Of a DNA stretch of 64,000 bases, positions 1 to 10,070 are shown piece after piece (the first letter of the stretch is position 1; every line of letters starts with the position of its first letter). Source of the stretch: Aquabacterium sp. (lineage in GTDB: Bacteria; Pseudomonadota; Gammaproteobacteria; Burkholderiales; Burkholderiaceae_C); NCBI RefSeq assembly GCF_029946005.1, contig NZ_JAQSDR010000012.1, forward strand, positions 62,001-126,000, read 5' to 3'. Both the position numbers and the translations under genes were made by a program. The notes beneath the pieces are model-generated. The model ran no database searches. It saw nothing but the letters and a program-made list of their open reading frames with translations, and was not told the origin of the DNA.

Positions 1-486
1 CAGGCGAATCCAGTAGCTGACGGCTTCCAGGTTGCCGTTGCGGTCTTTGGCCATCAGCCGCTTGCCGGTGACCGGGTGGCCATCCGGGGTGCTCAGCGGG
101 AAGGTGACGTCGGTGAGGGATTCCACCGTGAAACCTTGGGCGGGGTAGCAAAGCTCCGGCCGATGGATCTTGACTTCCTGGCGTTGGCGTTTGCCCCAGG
201 CGAGCGCCACCTGGATCATGTGGCCGGTGTCATCGACGTAGCTGCGCATGACACTTTGATCGTAGGGCTGGTCGTAGGTGGTCTCGCCGGTGCTCAAGGA
301 CACTTGCACCCGGGGGTTGGGCAGCTCGCGCCATGGGCCGATCTGACGAGGCACTGAGCTCTCCAGGATGGATGCATTTTGGATTTCGTGCACGGTGGGG
401 GTGGCCACCATGGCCAGGACCGCGGAGGCCCCCAAAATGACCGAGACGATGACGCTTCGCACGAGGGTGGATGACGACGATTTCAT
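1..486 (-). CDS. epsI: Exosortase B-associated EpsI family protein, copy 1 (partial, runs off left edge)
   Basis: Minus-strand reading from ATG at 486: MKSSSSTLVRSVIVSVILGASAVLAMVATPTVHEIQNASI...IGPWREL...HRPELCYPAQGFTVESL; HRPELCYPAQGF motif typical of EpsI. Not in ORF track because no stop inside window. Confidence 0.85.
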   Translation of the reverse strand, partial: MKSSSSTLVRSVIVSVILGASAVLAMVATPTVHEIQNASILESSVPRQIGPWRELPNPRVQVSLSTGETTYDQPYDQSVMRSYVDDTGHMIQVALAWGKRQRQEVKIHRPELCYPAQGFTVESLTDVTFPLSTPDGHPVTGKRLMAKDRNGNLEAVSYWIRL

Positions 487-508
487 GACGTTTCAGCCTT
501 GCCTTTAC

Positions 509-1378
509 TCAGGCGTTGAACTCGTTGAGGATGACCCCAGCGAAGTCTTGTCCGCGTTTGCCGAGCGTTGCGACCAATTGCTTCATGGCCGGGACTGCGG
601 TTTGGCCCTTGCGACCAAGGGCGACCGATGCACCGCATTTGGCCGCCACCACCCGTGCATCAGCGCCATGGCTGAAGGCAGGTGTGTCGACCAGCACATA
701 GTCAAACTTGCTGACCAATTCATTGAGCAGGAGGTCGAACACGGGGCGCTGGATCAACTCAAGGGGGTTGGGAGGGACCACGCCCACTGGCAGCAAGAAC
801 AGGCTGGGCAATGCGTCAATTGGACGGATGACATTGGTTTCGTTGCGGCCGGAAAGAATGCCGCTCAGGCCCGTCTTGGGGTTCTCGATGCCAAAGATTT
901 CGTGCAGGCGGGGTGTGCGCATGTCGGCGTCTACCAGCAAGGTGCGGCCGCCCAGTTGGCTGAAGGCTACGGCCAGATTGGCCGCGAAGAAGGACTTGCC
1001 ATCTCCAACGTTGGGGCTGCAGATGGCCAGGGCCTTGCGAGGATCCTGGTCCGCGAACAGGTTGCTGATCAACTGGCTGCGCACGTCGCGGAAGAACTCT
1101 GAGGCGGCATCAAACGGCTTGGTGGCCACCACCAGTTCGGCGCAGACGGCGGTACCGCCTTCGGCCTGATAGGGGTAATGAAACTGTTGCGACAGGGCCC
1201 ACAGCACGTCTTCGCGCTTGATGAAGCCCAGGGCCACGGCGGCCTCGCCAAATTTGAGGCCGGTTTTTTGCTGATGCGCCAGGATCTGAGAGACTTGGCT
1301 TGCTGACAAATTATTGGCCTCGGCGATGATGTCGCCGATGGATTTGTCGCCAGTACCTGATGTTTGAAAGTCGGTCAT
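509..1378 (-). CDS. epsG: Chain-length determinant tyrosine kinase EpsG, copy 1
   Basis: 289 aa; MshEN-like N-terminus (IGDIIAEANNLSASQVSQILAHQQ...FGEAAVALGF), Walker A SPNVGDGKSFFAANLA, Walker A' LLVDADMRTP. Confidence 0.88.
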   Translation of the reverse strand: MTDFQTSGTGDKSIGDIIAEANNLSASQVSQILAHQQKTGLKFGEAAVALGFIKREDVLWALSQQFHYPYQAEGGTAVCAELVVATKPFDAASEFFRDVRSQLISNLFADQDPRKALAICSPNVGDGKSFFAANLAVAFSQLGGRTLLVDADMRTPRLHEIFGIENPKTGLSGILSGRNETNVIRPIDALPSLFLLPVGVVPPNPLELIQRPVFDLLLNELVSKFDYVLVDTPAFSHGADARVVAAKCGASVALGRKGQTAVPAMKQLVATLGKRGQDFAGVILNEFNA

Positions 1379-1396
1379 GCTGAATGTCTGGTGAGT

Positions 1397-2830
1397 TCAG
1401 GAAGATTGTCCGGGCGCGGACAATTCAGGCAAACCGCGTTGGGTGCCTAGGCGTGGAGAAGACCCCAATGGCAATTTGCGGCCCCGCTTGGCCTCTGATA
1501 CGGCGGGCATCGAGCCTAACAATGAGGCGCCCAAGGTCTCTGTGACGTCCTCTTCCAGCCGAAGTTTGCGGTTCATGAGTTCTCGGAGGATGGCGGCCCC
1601 AATGCCGAGCAAGGTGCCCAGGATGACCGACACGATGGTGTTCAGGATCAGGCGTGGTGACGATGCCTTGGCGGGCGGGGTGGCCATCTTCAGCAACGAG
1701 ACGTTGGTTTGGTTGGTGTTGCTTTCAAGGGTGGTTTGGGCCAGCCGCCCTTGCAGCGCGTCATAAGAGCGCTGGGCATTTTCAACGTCCCGCTGCAGGA
1801 CGGCGGCATCGTCACGTTGCTTTTTGAGAGTCATCAGCTTTTCACGCTGGGCTTCCAGGGTGGTGCGGAACTGGCGCTCGCGCTGCAGATTGACGTTGCT
1901 GGAAATGCCCATGCTGGCCCGGGCCGCGCGGGTTTCCGACTCAAGCTTGACTTGCAGCTCGCTGATGTTGGCCTGCAGTTCCAGAACCTGGGGGTGGGCC
2001 GGACCAAACTTGGCGTTGAGTTCTTTCAGGCGAGCCTGTTGGCGTGACATGTCGGCGCGGAGGCCGGCCACCACGGGACTGCCCAGTACTTCGGGGCTGT
2101 TCGCGCCAGATTGCGCATTGCGGCTTTGTGCATCGGCAGTTTGGGATTGCATGGCGACCAATTGGGCGGACAACTCGCCGAGCCTGGCGGTTTCGACGTC
2201 CAGTCGTTCATCGGTGGCCAGAATGCCTTTGCTGCGTTGATATTCGGACAGCCGGGTTTGGGCTTCTTCCAACTGTTGGCGGGCTTGCTTGATCTGCTCG
2301 TCAAACATCTTGGAGAATTGCCGGGCGGGTTCGATGCGCATGTCCAGACTGGTCTGGATATAGGCCCGAATATAGGCATTGGCCATGGCCGACGCAAATG
2401 AGGGGTCCACGGCAGTGTATGAAATACTGATGATGCTGGATTCTTTGCCGGGCGAAACGTCCAGATTCTTTTGCAGGATGTCGGAGAGCCAGGATTGGAA
2501 AGACCCTTGGCCTTGGGTGTCGTCCATCCACTGCTGACGCAGGTCGGAGTTTTCGGCCAGCTTGAGTGACTCGATGACTTTCTGCGAGACGCGTTCGCTC
2601 TGGAGCACGTCAATCTGGGTGGCGACATACCCGGGCAGCAGGGCATTCTGCATCGCCATGCCACTGATGGGGTCTGAGGCACGGAAGTCGATCAGGACGA
2701 CCCCGCTGGCGGTGTATTTTTTGGGCAGCAGCAAACTGAGCGCAATCGCCAAGGACACGGTGGCCACCAAGATGGTGACCAGAATGATCCATCTGGCTTT
2801 GAGTATGGAAATAAACTGATTGAAGCTCAT
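1397..2830 (-). CDS. epsF: Chain-length determinant protein EpsF (Wzz-like), copy 1
   Basis: 477 aa, N-terminal MSFNQFISILKARWIILVTILVATVSLAIALSLLLPKKYTAS, long coiled coil, C-terminal TM; upstream of epsG. Confidence 0.88.
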   Translation of the reverse strand: MSFNQFISILKARWIILVTILVATVSLAIALSLLLPKKYTASGVVLIDFRASDPISGMAMQNALLPGYVATQIDVLQSERVSQKVIESLKLAENSDLRQQWMDDTQGQGSFQSWLSDILQKNLDVSPGKESSIISISYTAVDPSFASAMANAYIRAYIQTSLDMRIEPARQFSKMFDEQIKQARQQLEEAQTRLSEYQRSKGILATDERLDVETARLGELSAQLVAMQSQTADAQSRNAQSGANSPEVLGSPVVAGLRADMSRQQARLKELNAKFGPAHPQVLELQANISELQVKLESETRAARASMGISSNVNLQRERQFRTTLEAQREKLMTLKKQRDDAAVLQRDVENAQRSYDALQGRLAQTTLESNTNQTNVSLLKMATPPAKASSPRLILNTIVSVILGTLLGIGAAILRELMNRKLRLEEDVTETLGASLLGSMPAVSEAKRGRKLPLGSSPRLGTQRGLPELSAPGQSS

Positions 2831-2854
2831 GATTTTTGATTTGTGCTGATCGAT

Positions 2855-3772
2855 TTAAGCGACCGAAGCTTCGTTCTTCGGCGGTTTTGGCTCAGTGATG
2901 AAAAGACCTAAAATGGAATCCGTACCGATGGTGAGTAAGGTCGCTACCATGAACAGCACAATACCTGCAAAGTCGTGAACAAAACCCTGCCCGACGGCAT
3001 CGCCAAAATAGTAAGTGACCAAGACCAGTGTCACCACTCGGATGACGTTTGACGCAAAAGAGATTGGCAAAATCAACACGGCCAACAAACTGTTGCGCAG
3101 TTGATTGGTGTGTTGGGCAACACTCATGTAAAAAACGCCAATCGCTTCAAGTGCAAAAATGGAGTTTAGCCCGGCGCAGGCGTCGGCGACCAGCAATTGG
3201 TAGGGCCCGATGGTAAGAACCACGCCAGACCGCCCGATGGGATAGCCTGCCCAATACAGGACGTGCTCGGCAGTGTAGGACACGGCTTGTTTCAGTGGCG
3301 CTGTGACTTGGTCAACCACCGAGCCGGGCACCGGAATCATGAAGATGATGAAAAACAGCGGGAACCACATGACCCGCAGGCCAGCCCAGCCCCGGTACAG
3401 CAGGAATATCCCGGCCAGAACCAGCAGTTGGGAGCCGACATCAATGAACAGGATGTCTTGCGAATGGCCCAAGATGTACAGCAACAGGCCGACGGTCAAG
3501 GTGAACGCACCGGCCATGTTCGCCGGTGCGCTGCTCAAGGCCACGAATTTTGGCCACCGCTGCCAGATGAGCCAAAGCATGAGCGCCAGAATCACCGGGC
3601 CGTGCCCTTGCCCCACGACGTTCCAGATGGTCTTGTCCAGAATCACGTAGGTAGGAACGTACAGCGCCAGGAGACCTGCCAGCACAAGCCCCAGTTCAAA
3701 CATGTTGAAGCTGGGCGCGTTTGCACTGGAGAGGCTGGAGGGTACGGTTGGGGTCACGGTGGCCTGTGTCAT
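2855..3772 (-). CDS. xrtB: Exosortase B (EpsH), copy 1
   Basis: Polytopic; catalytic motifs LLVADACAGLNS (Cys), SNVIRV (Arg), GFVHDFAG (His). Start trimmed from ORF start 3913 to MTQATVTPTVPSS, avoiding overlap with fcl. Confidence 0.88.
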   Translation of the reverse strand: MTQATVTPTVPSSLSSANAPSFNMFELGLVLAGLLALYVPTYVILDKTIWNVVGQGHGPVILALMLWLIWQRWPKFVALSSAPANMAGAFTLTVGLLLYILGHSQDILFIDVGSQLLVLAGIFLLYRGWAGLRVMWFPLFFIIFMIPVPGSVVDQVTAPLKQAVSYTAEHVLYWAGYPIGRSGVVLTIGPYQLLVADACAGLNSIFALEAIGVFYMSVAQHTNQLRNSLLAVLILPISFASNVIRVVTLVLVTYYFGDAVGQGFVHDFAGIVLFMVATLLTIGTDSILGLFITEPKPPKNEASVA

Positions 3773-3812
3773 GCAAGAATAATTCCAAGTGTATAGGGCC
3801 GACTGTTGCTGT

Positions 3813-4745
3813 TCACGCGGCGGTGCGTTTGAGATAGTCCTGATAGGCCAGTGCAATGCCTGTCTGCAGGGTGGTCTTGGCCTGCCACCCCAGACCGGAC
3901 AAGCGAGAAACATCCATCAGCTTGCGTGGGGTTCCGTCAGGCTTGGTGGTGTCAAAGCTCAGATTGCCTTCAAATCCAACGACCCTGACGACGGTTTGTG
4001 CCAGTTCGCGGATAGTGATGTCTTCACCAGTTCCAATGTTGAGCAGAGGGCCGTCGTAGCCTTGTTCCATGAGGTAAACGCAGGCGTCGGCCAAGTCATC
4101 GGCGTACAAGAACTCTCGCATTGGCGAGCCCGTGCCCCAAACGACCAGCGATTGGTCGCCCCGCAGTTTGGCCTCGTGGGCTTTGCGGATCAGTGCAGGG
4201 AGAACGTGGCTGTTGTTCAGGTCGTAATTGTCGTTGGGCCCGTAAAGATTGGTAGGCATGACGCTGATGTATTGCCGCTGGTACTGGTCGTTGTAGGCAT
4301 CGCACAACTTGATGCCGGCGATTTTTGCAATGGCGTAGGGCTCGTTGGTGGGCTCAAGCTCACCCGTGAGCAGGGCAGTTTCCTGGAGGGGCTGTGGCGC
4401 CAGCTTTGGGTAGATGCAGCTGGAACCCAGGAACATGAGGCGCTGCACCCCCGCGACGTGGGCGGCGTGGATGAGGTTGGCCTCAATCATCAGATTTTGG
4501 TAGAGAAAGTCGGCCCGGTAGGTGTTGTTCGCCTGGATGCCACCTACTTTGGCTGCCGCGATGAATGTGTAGCTGGGCTGCTCGGCGTGCATGAAGGCTT
4601 GGACCGCACGTTGGTCGAGCAGGTCCAGTTCATGGCGTTGGCGTGTGACGATCTGGGTGTAGCCGGAGGATTGCAGGCGGCGCACGATGGCCGATCCCAC
4701 CATGCCGCGATGACCAGCGACGAAGATTTTTGCAGCTTTGTTCAT
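3813..4745 (-). CDS. fcl: GDP-L-fucose synthase
   Basis: [25 protein letters not shown]...; [35 protein letters not shown] epimerase/reductase of the WcaG family. Confidence 0.9.
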   Translation of the reverse strand: MNKAAKIFVAGHRGMVGSAIVRRLQSSGYTQIVTRQRHELDLLDQRAVQAFMHAEQPSYTFIAAAKVGGIQANNTYRADFLYQNLMIEANLIHAAHVAGVQRLMFLGSSCIYPKLAPQPLQETALLTGELEPTNEPYAIAKIAGIKLCDAYNDQYQRQYISVMPTNLYGPNDNYDLNNSHVLPALIRKAHEAKLRGDQSLVVWGTGSPMREFLYADDLADACVYLMEQGYDGPLLNIGTGEDITIRELAQTVVRVVGFEGNLSFDTTKPDGTPRKLMDVSRLSGLGWQAKTTLQTGIALAYQDYLKRTAA

Positions 4746-4862
4746 ATGAATGCGTTGAGTCAGGGGCAGATCCCTGCAGTTAGGCAAAGGTTCAATGCAA
4801 TCTGTCACTAAACGTGCCCAACCGGGTGGTGGGGTCTGTGTTAACCGAGAGTTTAATCAGGC

Positions 4863-4895
4863 AAAAAAAAGCCCCGCCTTTGAAGGTGGGGCTGT
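4863..4895 (-). terminator. Rho-independent terminator after the WecG-family gene
   Basis: Minus strand CCCCACCTTCAAAGGCGGGGC followed by TTTTTTTT. Confidence 0.75.
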
Positions 4896-4922
4896 TGTTG
4901 GCGGGCCTCGCGGGTGGATTGG

Positions 4923-5789
4923 CTAGCCTTTTTGCTGTTTGGGATCTCGCCCAAACACTGCACGGGCTGCGAGCTTGGCCATGAAAACGCTGTTGGTTTC
5001 AAGGTAACGGCGTGCGAGGCGGCGGGGTTCGCAGACGAAGCGGTACAGCCATTCCAGGCCACGTTGCTGCATCCAGGCGGGGGCGCGGCGGAGCGTGCCA
5101 GCATGGTAGTCAAAAGCGGCGCCAACACCCACCATGACCGCCTTGACGGCGCCACGGTGCTCGGACATCCAGATTTCTTGTTTGGGGCAACCCAGGCCCA
5201 CAAATACGACATGGGCGCCTGAAGCATTGATTTTTTGGGTGTATTCGGCGTCTTCCTGCTCGGTCAACTTGCGGAAGGGGGGCGAAACCATGCCAGCGAT
5301 CTTCAACTTGGGGAACTTGGCCATCATCCGGCCGCGCAACTTGGCCAGGGTGTCGTCCACGCTGCCGTAGAAAAACACGGATTGGCCGCTGCGCTCGGCT
5401 TCTGCCAGGTAGCGCAGCATCAAGTCAGGGCCGCTGATGCGTTGTTGCTCGGTAAACCCTTCTTTGCGCATCATCCAGGCGATGGGGGCGCCATCGGGCA
5501 AGGCCATGTCCGCCTGGTTGATCACGTTGGCGAATTGCGCGCTTTGGCTCCCGGTCACCACGGAGTGCACATTGCACAAGGTGACATAGCGAGACTGATG
5601 CTCCGCTGCCCAGTCGGCGATGCGGCTGATGGCGTCATCCCAGGAAGTGGCGTCAATGAACGTGTCAAGGACGTACGCGCCGCTACGGATGATCTTCTTC
5701 TTCGCTTTTGGTTTCAAGCCGCCCAACACCTGTTCCCGCTCCAAGAACGACAGAGATGGGTAACCGAAATTTGGATCTGGATGTCTCAT
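4923..5789 (-). CDS. WecG/TagA/CpsF family glycosyltransferase
   Basis: LCNVHSVVTGSQ...ADMALPDGAPIAWMMR...VFFYGS...VVFVGLGCPKQEIWM...GVGAAFDYHAG motifs. Alternative GTG start at 5837. Confidence 0.9.
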   Translation of the reverse strand: MRHPDPNFGYPSLSFLEREQVLGGLKPKAKKKIIRSGAYVLDTFIDATSWDDAISRIADWAAEHQSRYVTLCNVHSVVTGSQSAQFANVINQADMALPDGAPIAWMMRKEGFTEQQRISGPDLMLRYLAEAERSGQSVFFYGSVDDTLAKLRGRMMAKFPKLKIAGMVSPPFRKLTEQEDAEYTQKINASGAHVVFVGLGCPKQEIWMSEHRGAVKAVMVGVGAAFDYHAGTLRRAPAWMQQRGLEWLYRFVCEPRRLARRYLETNSVFMAKLAARAVFGRDPKQQKG

Positions 5790-6031
5790 AGGACGCCCAC
5801 CAGGGGTTGTTGTTGATGCCCGCAACTTCTTGGGCACATGGGATGAATTTTAAAGGAGGGGTCATGCGCGCTACTTCAGGGTTAGCGCGTGGTCTGGCAA
5901 AAAGCCGAGTCGGAAAGCGCTGGCATTTATCACGAAGTGGTTGAATGGAGTGCTTTTAATCCGGGAAGTTCCGGGGGTGGGGTCTGGGCGACAATGCGGC
6001 GGGGTTGACCCGGGCGGCAGGATGGTCGTGG

Positions 6032-7183
6032 ATGAGAGTCTTGATGGTGCACAACGCCTACCAACAGCGGGGTGGCGAGGACAGTGTGGTTGAGTCGGAA
6101 GTGGCGCTCTTGCGCCAACATGGGCATGAAGTGCATGTCTATGAGCGTCACAACGACGAGGTCGGGCAAACGCCGAAATGGCAGTTGGCGGCGGGAACGG
6201 TATGGTCGTCGCGGACGGTGCGAGACGTCCAGGCCCTGATTGCGGGGTTCAAGCCTGACGTCATGCATGTGCACAACACCATGCCTTTGGTGTCGCCGTC
6301 GGTTTACTGGGCGGCCCAGAAGTTGGGCGTTCCTGTGGTGCAAACCTTGCACAATTTCCGACTTTTGTGCCCGCAGGCCATGTTCGTGCGGGAAGGGCGT
6401 GTGTGCGAGGACTGCCTGGGCAAGGTGCCCTGGCGAGGGGTGCTTCACAAGTGCTACCGGGGGTCGCGAATTCAGTCTGCAGTGATGGCGGGCATGTTGA
6501 CCACGCACCGTGTTCTGGGGACTTTTGCGACCAAGGTGGACAAGTTCATTGCGCTGAACGAGTTTTGCCGCGCCAAGATGATTGAAGGTGGGCTGGATGG
6601 CGATCGCATCAGCGTCAAGCCCAATTTCGTGGATTGGCAGCCCGCGCCTCGGTGGGATCAGCGGGTTGGGGGTTTGTACCTTGGCCGCCTGACGCCTGAA
6701 AAGGGCATGGATGTTTTGTTGCGGGCTTTGGTGCGCCAGCCTGGTCTGCGGGTCAGGGTGGTGGGTGGCGGGCCCATGGCGGAGGTTGTGACGGGGGCTT
6801 CAGGGGTTGATTACCTGGGGTTTTTGCCTTTGACCGAGATTTGGGGTCATTTGTCCACGGCCAGTTACATGGTGGTGCCCAGTGTCTGGTATGAGGGTTT
6901 CCCCCGAACCATCGTGGAGGCTTTTGCCAGCGGTGTGCCGGTGATTGCCAGCCGCCTGGGCTCGCTGGCCGAGGTGGTGACCGATGGGAAAACCGGCTTG
7001 TTGTTCAACCCGGGTGACGATGAGGATCTGGCGGCCAAGTTGGCTTGGGCGGAATCACACCCACAGGCAATGATTCGAATGGGGCAGGCGGCACGCGAGG
7101 AGTACGAAGCGCGCTATACCCCGGAGCGCAATTGTGCTGAATTGATTGAAATTTATCGGTCGGCCATGGCTCAATCAGGGTAA
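6032..7183 (+). CDS. Glycosyltransferase family 4
   Basis: MRVLMVHNAYQQRGGEDSVVESE...; EGFPRTIVEAFASGVPVIASRLGSLAEVV donor-binding motif. Confidence 0.88.
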   Translation: MRVLMVHNAYQQRGGEDSVVESEVALLRQHGHEVHVYERHNDEVGQTPKWQLAAGTVWSSRTVRDVQALIAGFKPDVMHVHNTMPLVSPSVYWAAQKLGVPVVQTLHNFRLLCPQAMFVREGRVCEDCLGKVPWRGVLHKCYRGSRIQSAVMAGMLTTHRVLGTFATKVDKFIALNEFCRAKMIEGGLDGDRISVKPNFVDWQPAPRWDQRVGGLYLGRLTPEKGMDVLLRALVRQPGLRVRVVGGGPMAEVVTGASGVDYLGFLPLTEIWGHLSTASYMVVPSVWYEGFPRTIVEAFASGVPVIASRLGSLAEVVTDGKTGLLFNPGDDEDLAAKLAWAESHPQAMIRMGQAAREEYEARYTPERNCAELIEIYRSAMAQSG

Positions 7184-7197
7184 TCCGAGCGAACTTT

Positions 7198-8172
7198 TTG
7201 CGCGGATCGGTAACAATCACCGGTGCCGACCCCGGGTGGTTGGCTTCATTGCTTTTTTGTCTGTGGTCTATGGCTCAATCAGCACCAACTTCCGGGGCGT
7301 TTCCCAGCGCTCAATCGCCTGTCAAGTTTCCGGTGTGGTCGCTGGTCGTTTTTTGCCTGGCATTCGGGGTCATGTACGTTCCTACGTTCGCGACCCTGGC
7401 CAACACCACTTGGGCCACGGACGAGCAAGGACACGGTCCTTTGATCCTGGCGGCCTGTGCCTGGCTGCTTTGGGGAATGCGCAACGATTTGTTTGGCCGG
7501 CCCGCCAAGCCGGCGCTGGTGCCTGGCTTTTTGCTGTTGTCGCTTGGGCTGGCGATGTACGTTGTGGGGCGTTCGCAGCGGGTCATCGAGTTTGAAGCAA
7601 GTTCCCTGATCCTGATCCTGGTGGCCTGCCTGCTTTTGATTCAGGGTGTGGCGGCCGTTCGCCGGGCTTGGTTCCCGTTGCTGTTCCTGCTGTTCATGGT
7701 GCCTTTGCCGGGCGCGTTTGTGCAGGCCTTGACGTTGCCGCTGAAAAGCGTGGTGTCCATGGTGGCCGAGCAGGTGCTGTATTGGGCGGGTTATCCCATC
7801 GGTCGCAATGGCGTGACCTTGACGATCGGGCCTTATCAATTGCTGGTGGCCGACGCGTGCTCGGGGTTGAACTCGCTGTTCACGCTCGAAGCCTTGGGCT
7901 TGCTGTACATGAACATCATGAACTACAAGTCCAAGGCCCGGAACGTGATCCTGGCCGTGGGCATCATCCCCATTTCCTTCATCGCCAATGTGACGCGCGT
8001 GATCATCCTGGTGTTGATCACCTACTACCTGGGCGACGAGGTGGGCCAAGGTTTTGCGCACGAGTTCGCGGGCTTGGTGTTGTTCAGCGTGGCATTGGTG
8101 CTGACCTATGGGTTGGATCGTTTGCTCGCGGCTCGGTTTGACGACATGGGAGGTGCGCGCGATGGCCGCTGA
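7198..8172 (+). CDS. xrtB: Exosortase B (EpsH), copy 2
   Basis: LLVADACSGLNS (Cys), ANVTRV (Arg), GFAHEFAG (His); clearly related to but diverged from copy 1. Start may be the internal MAQSAPTSG at about 7270. Confidence 0.88.
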   Translation: MRGSVTITGADPGWLASLLFCLWSMAQSAPTSGAFPSAQSPVKFPVWSLVVFCLAFGVMYVPTFATLANTTWATDEQGHGPLILAACAWLLWGMRNDLFGRPAKPALVPGFLLLSLGLAMYVVGRSQRVIEFEASSLILILVACLLLIQGVAAVRRAWFPLLFLLFMVPLPGAFVQALTLPLKSVVSMVAEQVLYWAGYPIGRNGVTLTIGPYQLLVADACSGLNSLFTLEALGLLYMNIMNYKSKARNVILAVGIIPISFIANVTRVIILVLITYYLGDEVGQGFAHEFAGLVLFSVALVLTYGLDRLLAARFDDMGGARDGR

Positions 8173-8893
8173 TGTGATGACAACCCCTGCGAGCGTGTCT
8201 AGACGCTTGCCTTTGGCGATTTTTCTGGCAGCCGGCCTGATGTTGGGCGGGGCAGCCGCTTCGGTCTGGCTGAAGCCCACCAAGATGATGGCCGATGGAA
8301 AGCCGCCCGTCGTGCTGCACACCGTGGTGCCCGAAAGCTTTGGTGATTGGCGCGTCGATCCAAGCATTATCCCGGTGCTGCCCGATCCCACCGTGCAAAA
8401 CAAGCTGGATGCGCTTTATTCCGAGACGCTCAATCGCACTTACATCAATCCGAGCGGCCAGCGGATCATGTTGTCGATTGCCTATGGGCGAAATCAGAAC
8501 TCGGAATCCACGGCGGCCCACCGTCCCGAGTTTTGCTACGTGTCGCAAGGTTTCACAATCAAGGGTTTTGGCAAGGAGCATGTGGCATTGCCTGCTCATT
8601 CCTTGAATGTGGTGCGGCTGGAGGCTCAGGCTGATCGCCGCATTGAGCCCATCACCTATTGGGTGACGCTCAACGAGGAGGCCTCAACGCCTGGCCTCGA
8701 TCGTAAGTTGCAGCAATTGCGTTATGGCCTGCAGGGGTTCATTGTCGATGGGATGCTGATGCGCATCTCGTCGCTGACCGATCTGGCCGCTTCGTCGGGT
8801 GGCAAGCCTGACTACCGGCTGCATGACCAGTTCATCGCGGATCTGGAAAAGGCCATGACCCCCGGCTTCAGGCCTCGTTTCTTTGGTTCTTGA
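8162..8893 (+). CDS. epsI: Exosortase B-associated EpsI family protein, copy 2
   Basis: ESFGDWRVD...[19 protein letters not shown] motif; overlaps the end of xrtB copy 2. Confidence 0.85.
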   Translation: MAADVMTTPASVSRRLPLAIFLAAGLMLGGAAASVWLKPTKMMADGKPPVVLHTVVPESFGDWRVDPSIIPVLPDPTVQNKLDALYSETLNRTYINPSGQRIMLSIAYGRNQNSESTAAHRPEFCYVSQGFTIKGFGKEHVALPAHSLNVVRLEAQADRRIEPITYWVTLNEEASTPGLDRKLQQLRYGLQGFIVDGMLMRISSLTDLAASSGGKPDYRLHDQFIADLEKAMTPGFRPRFFGS

Positions 8894-8904
8894 TGGTGTC
8901 TGAC

Positions 8905-10035
8905 ATGACAAAAAAAATAGCGTTGATCACTGGGGTGACAGGGCAAGATGGTTCGTATCTGGCCGAGTTCCTGCTCAAAAAAGGCTACGAGGTGCATGGC
9001 ATCAAACGCCGCTCCAGCCTGTTCAACACCGACCGGATCGACCACCTGTACCAGGATCCGCACGTTGACAACCGCAACTTCATCCTGCACTACGGCGATC
9101 TGACCGACTCGACCAGCCTGGTCCGCATCATGCAAAAGGTGCAGCCGGACGAGGTTTACAACCTGGCCGCGCAGTCGCACGTGGCCGTGAGCTTTGAAGA
9201 GCCCGAGTACACGGCCAACGCCGATGGCATTGGCGCCTTGCGCTTGCTGGAGGCCATTCGCATCCTGGGCCTGGAGAAGAAAACACGCTTTTACCAGGCA
9301 TCAACCTCCGAGCTTTATGGCCTGGTGCAAGAGATCCCCCAGAAGGAAACCACGCCCTTCTACCCGCGCAGCCCTTACGCGGTGGCCAAGCTGTACGCCT
9401 ACTGGATCACGGTGAACTACCGCGAGGCCTATGGCATGTACGCCTGCAATGGCGTGCTGTTCAACCACGAAAGCCCGGTGCGCGGCGAGACCTTCGTGAC
9501 GCGCAAGATCACGCGCGCCATCAGCCGCATCGCGCTGGGCCTGCAAGAGTGCCTGTTCCTGGGCAACATGAGCGCGCTGCGCGACTGGGGCCACGCGCGC
9601 GACTATGTCGAGATGCAGTGGTTGATGCTGCAACAAGACGTGGCCGAGGACTTCGTCATCGCCACCGGCGTGCAGTACAGCGTGCGCCAGTTCGTGGAGT
9701 TTTCTGCGAAAGAGCTGGGTGTGACGCTGGCTTTCGAAGGTGAAGGCGAACAAGAGGTGGGCAAAGTGGTGGCCGTGGAGCCGGTCAATGGTGAGCTGCT
9801 GGCCCGGTGCAAGGTGGGTGATGTGGTGGTGCGGGTTGATCCGCGCTATTACCGTCCGACTGAGGTGGAAACCTTGTTGGGTGATCCGACCAAGGCCAAG
9901 ACCAAGTTGGGCTGGACGCCGGTCATCACGCTGCAGCAGCTGGTGGCCGAAATGGTCTTGAGTGACTACACGGCTGCCAAGCGCGACAGTTTGGTCAAGC
10001 AGGCCGGTTACCAGGCCTATGACTATCACGAATGA
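8905..10035 (+). CDS. gmd: GDP-mannose 4,6-dehydratase
   Basis: [79 protein letters not shown]. Confidence 0.96.
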   Translation: MTKKIALITGVTGQDGSYLAEFLLKKGYEVHGIKRRSSLFNTDRIDHLYQDPHVDNRNFILHYGDLTDSTSLVRIMQKVQPDEVYNLAAQSHVAVSFEEPEYTANADGIGALRLLEAIRILGLEKKTRFYQASTSELYGLVQEIPQKETTPFYPRSPYAVAKLYAYWITVNYREAYGMYACNGVLFNHESPVRGETFVTRKITRAISRIALGLQECLFLGNMSALRDWGHARDYVEMQWLMLQQDVAEDFVIATGVQYSVRQFVEFSAKELGVTLAFEGEGEQEVGKVVAVEPVNGELLARCKVGDVVVRVDPRYYRPTEVETLLGDPTKAKTKLGWTPVITLQQLVAEMVLSDYTAAKRDSLVKQAGYQAYDYHE

Positions 10036-10070
10036 TTGGGAGCCCGAAGCGTTCGGATGGTGGGGGCCGC

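Noticed and set aside
7279-8403. 374-aa minus-strand ORF antisense to xrtB copy 2
   Set aside because: Composition typical of shadow ORF; exosortase catalytic motifs lie on the plus strand.
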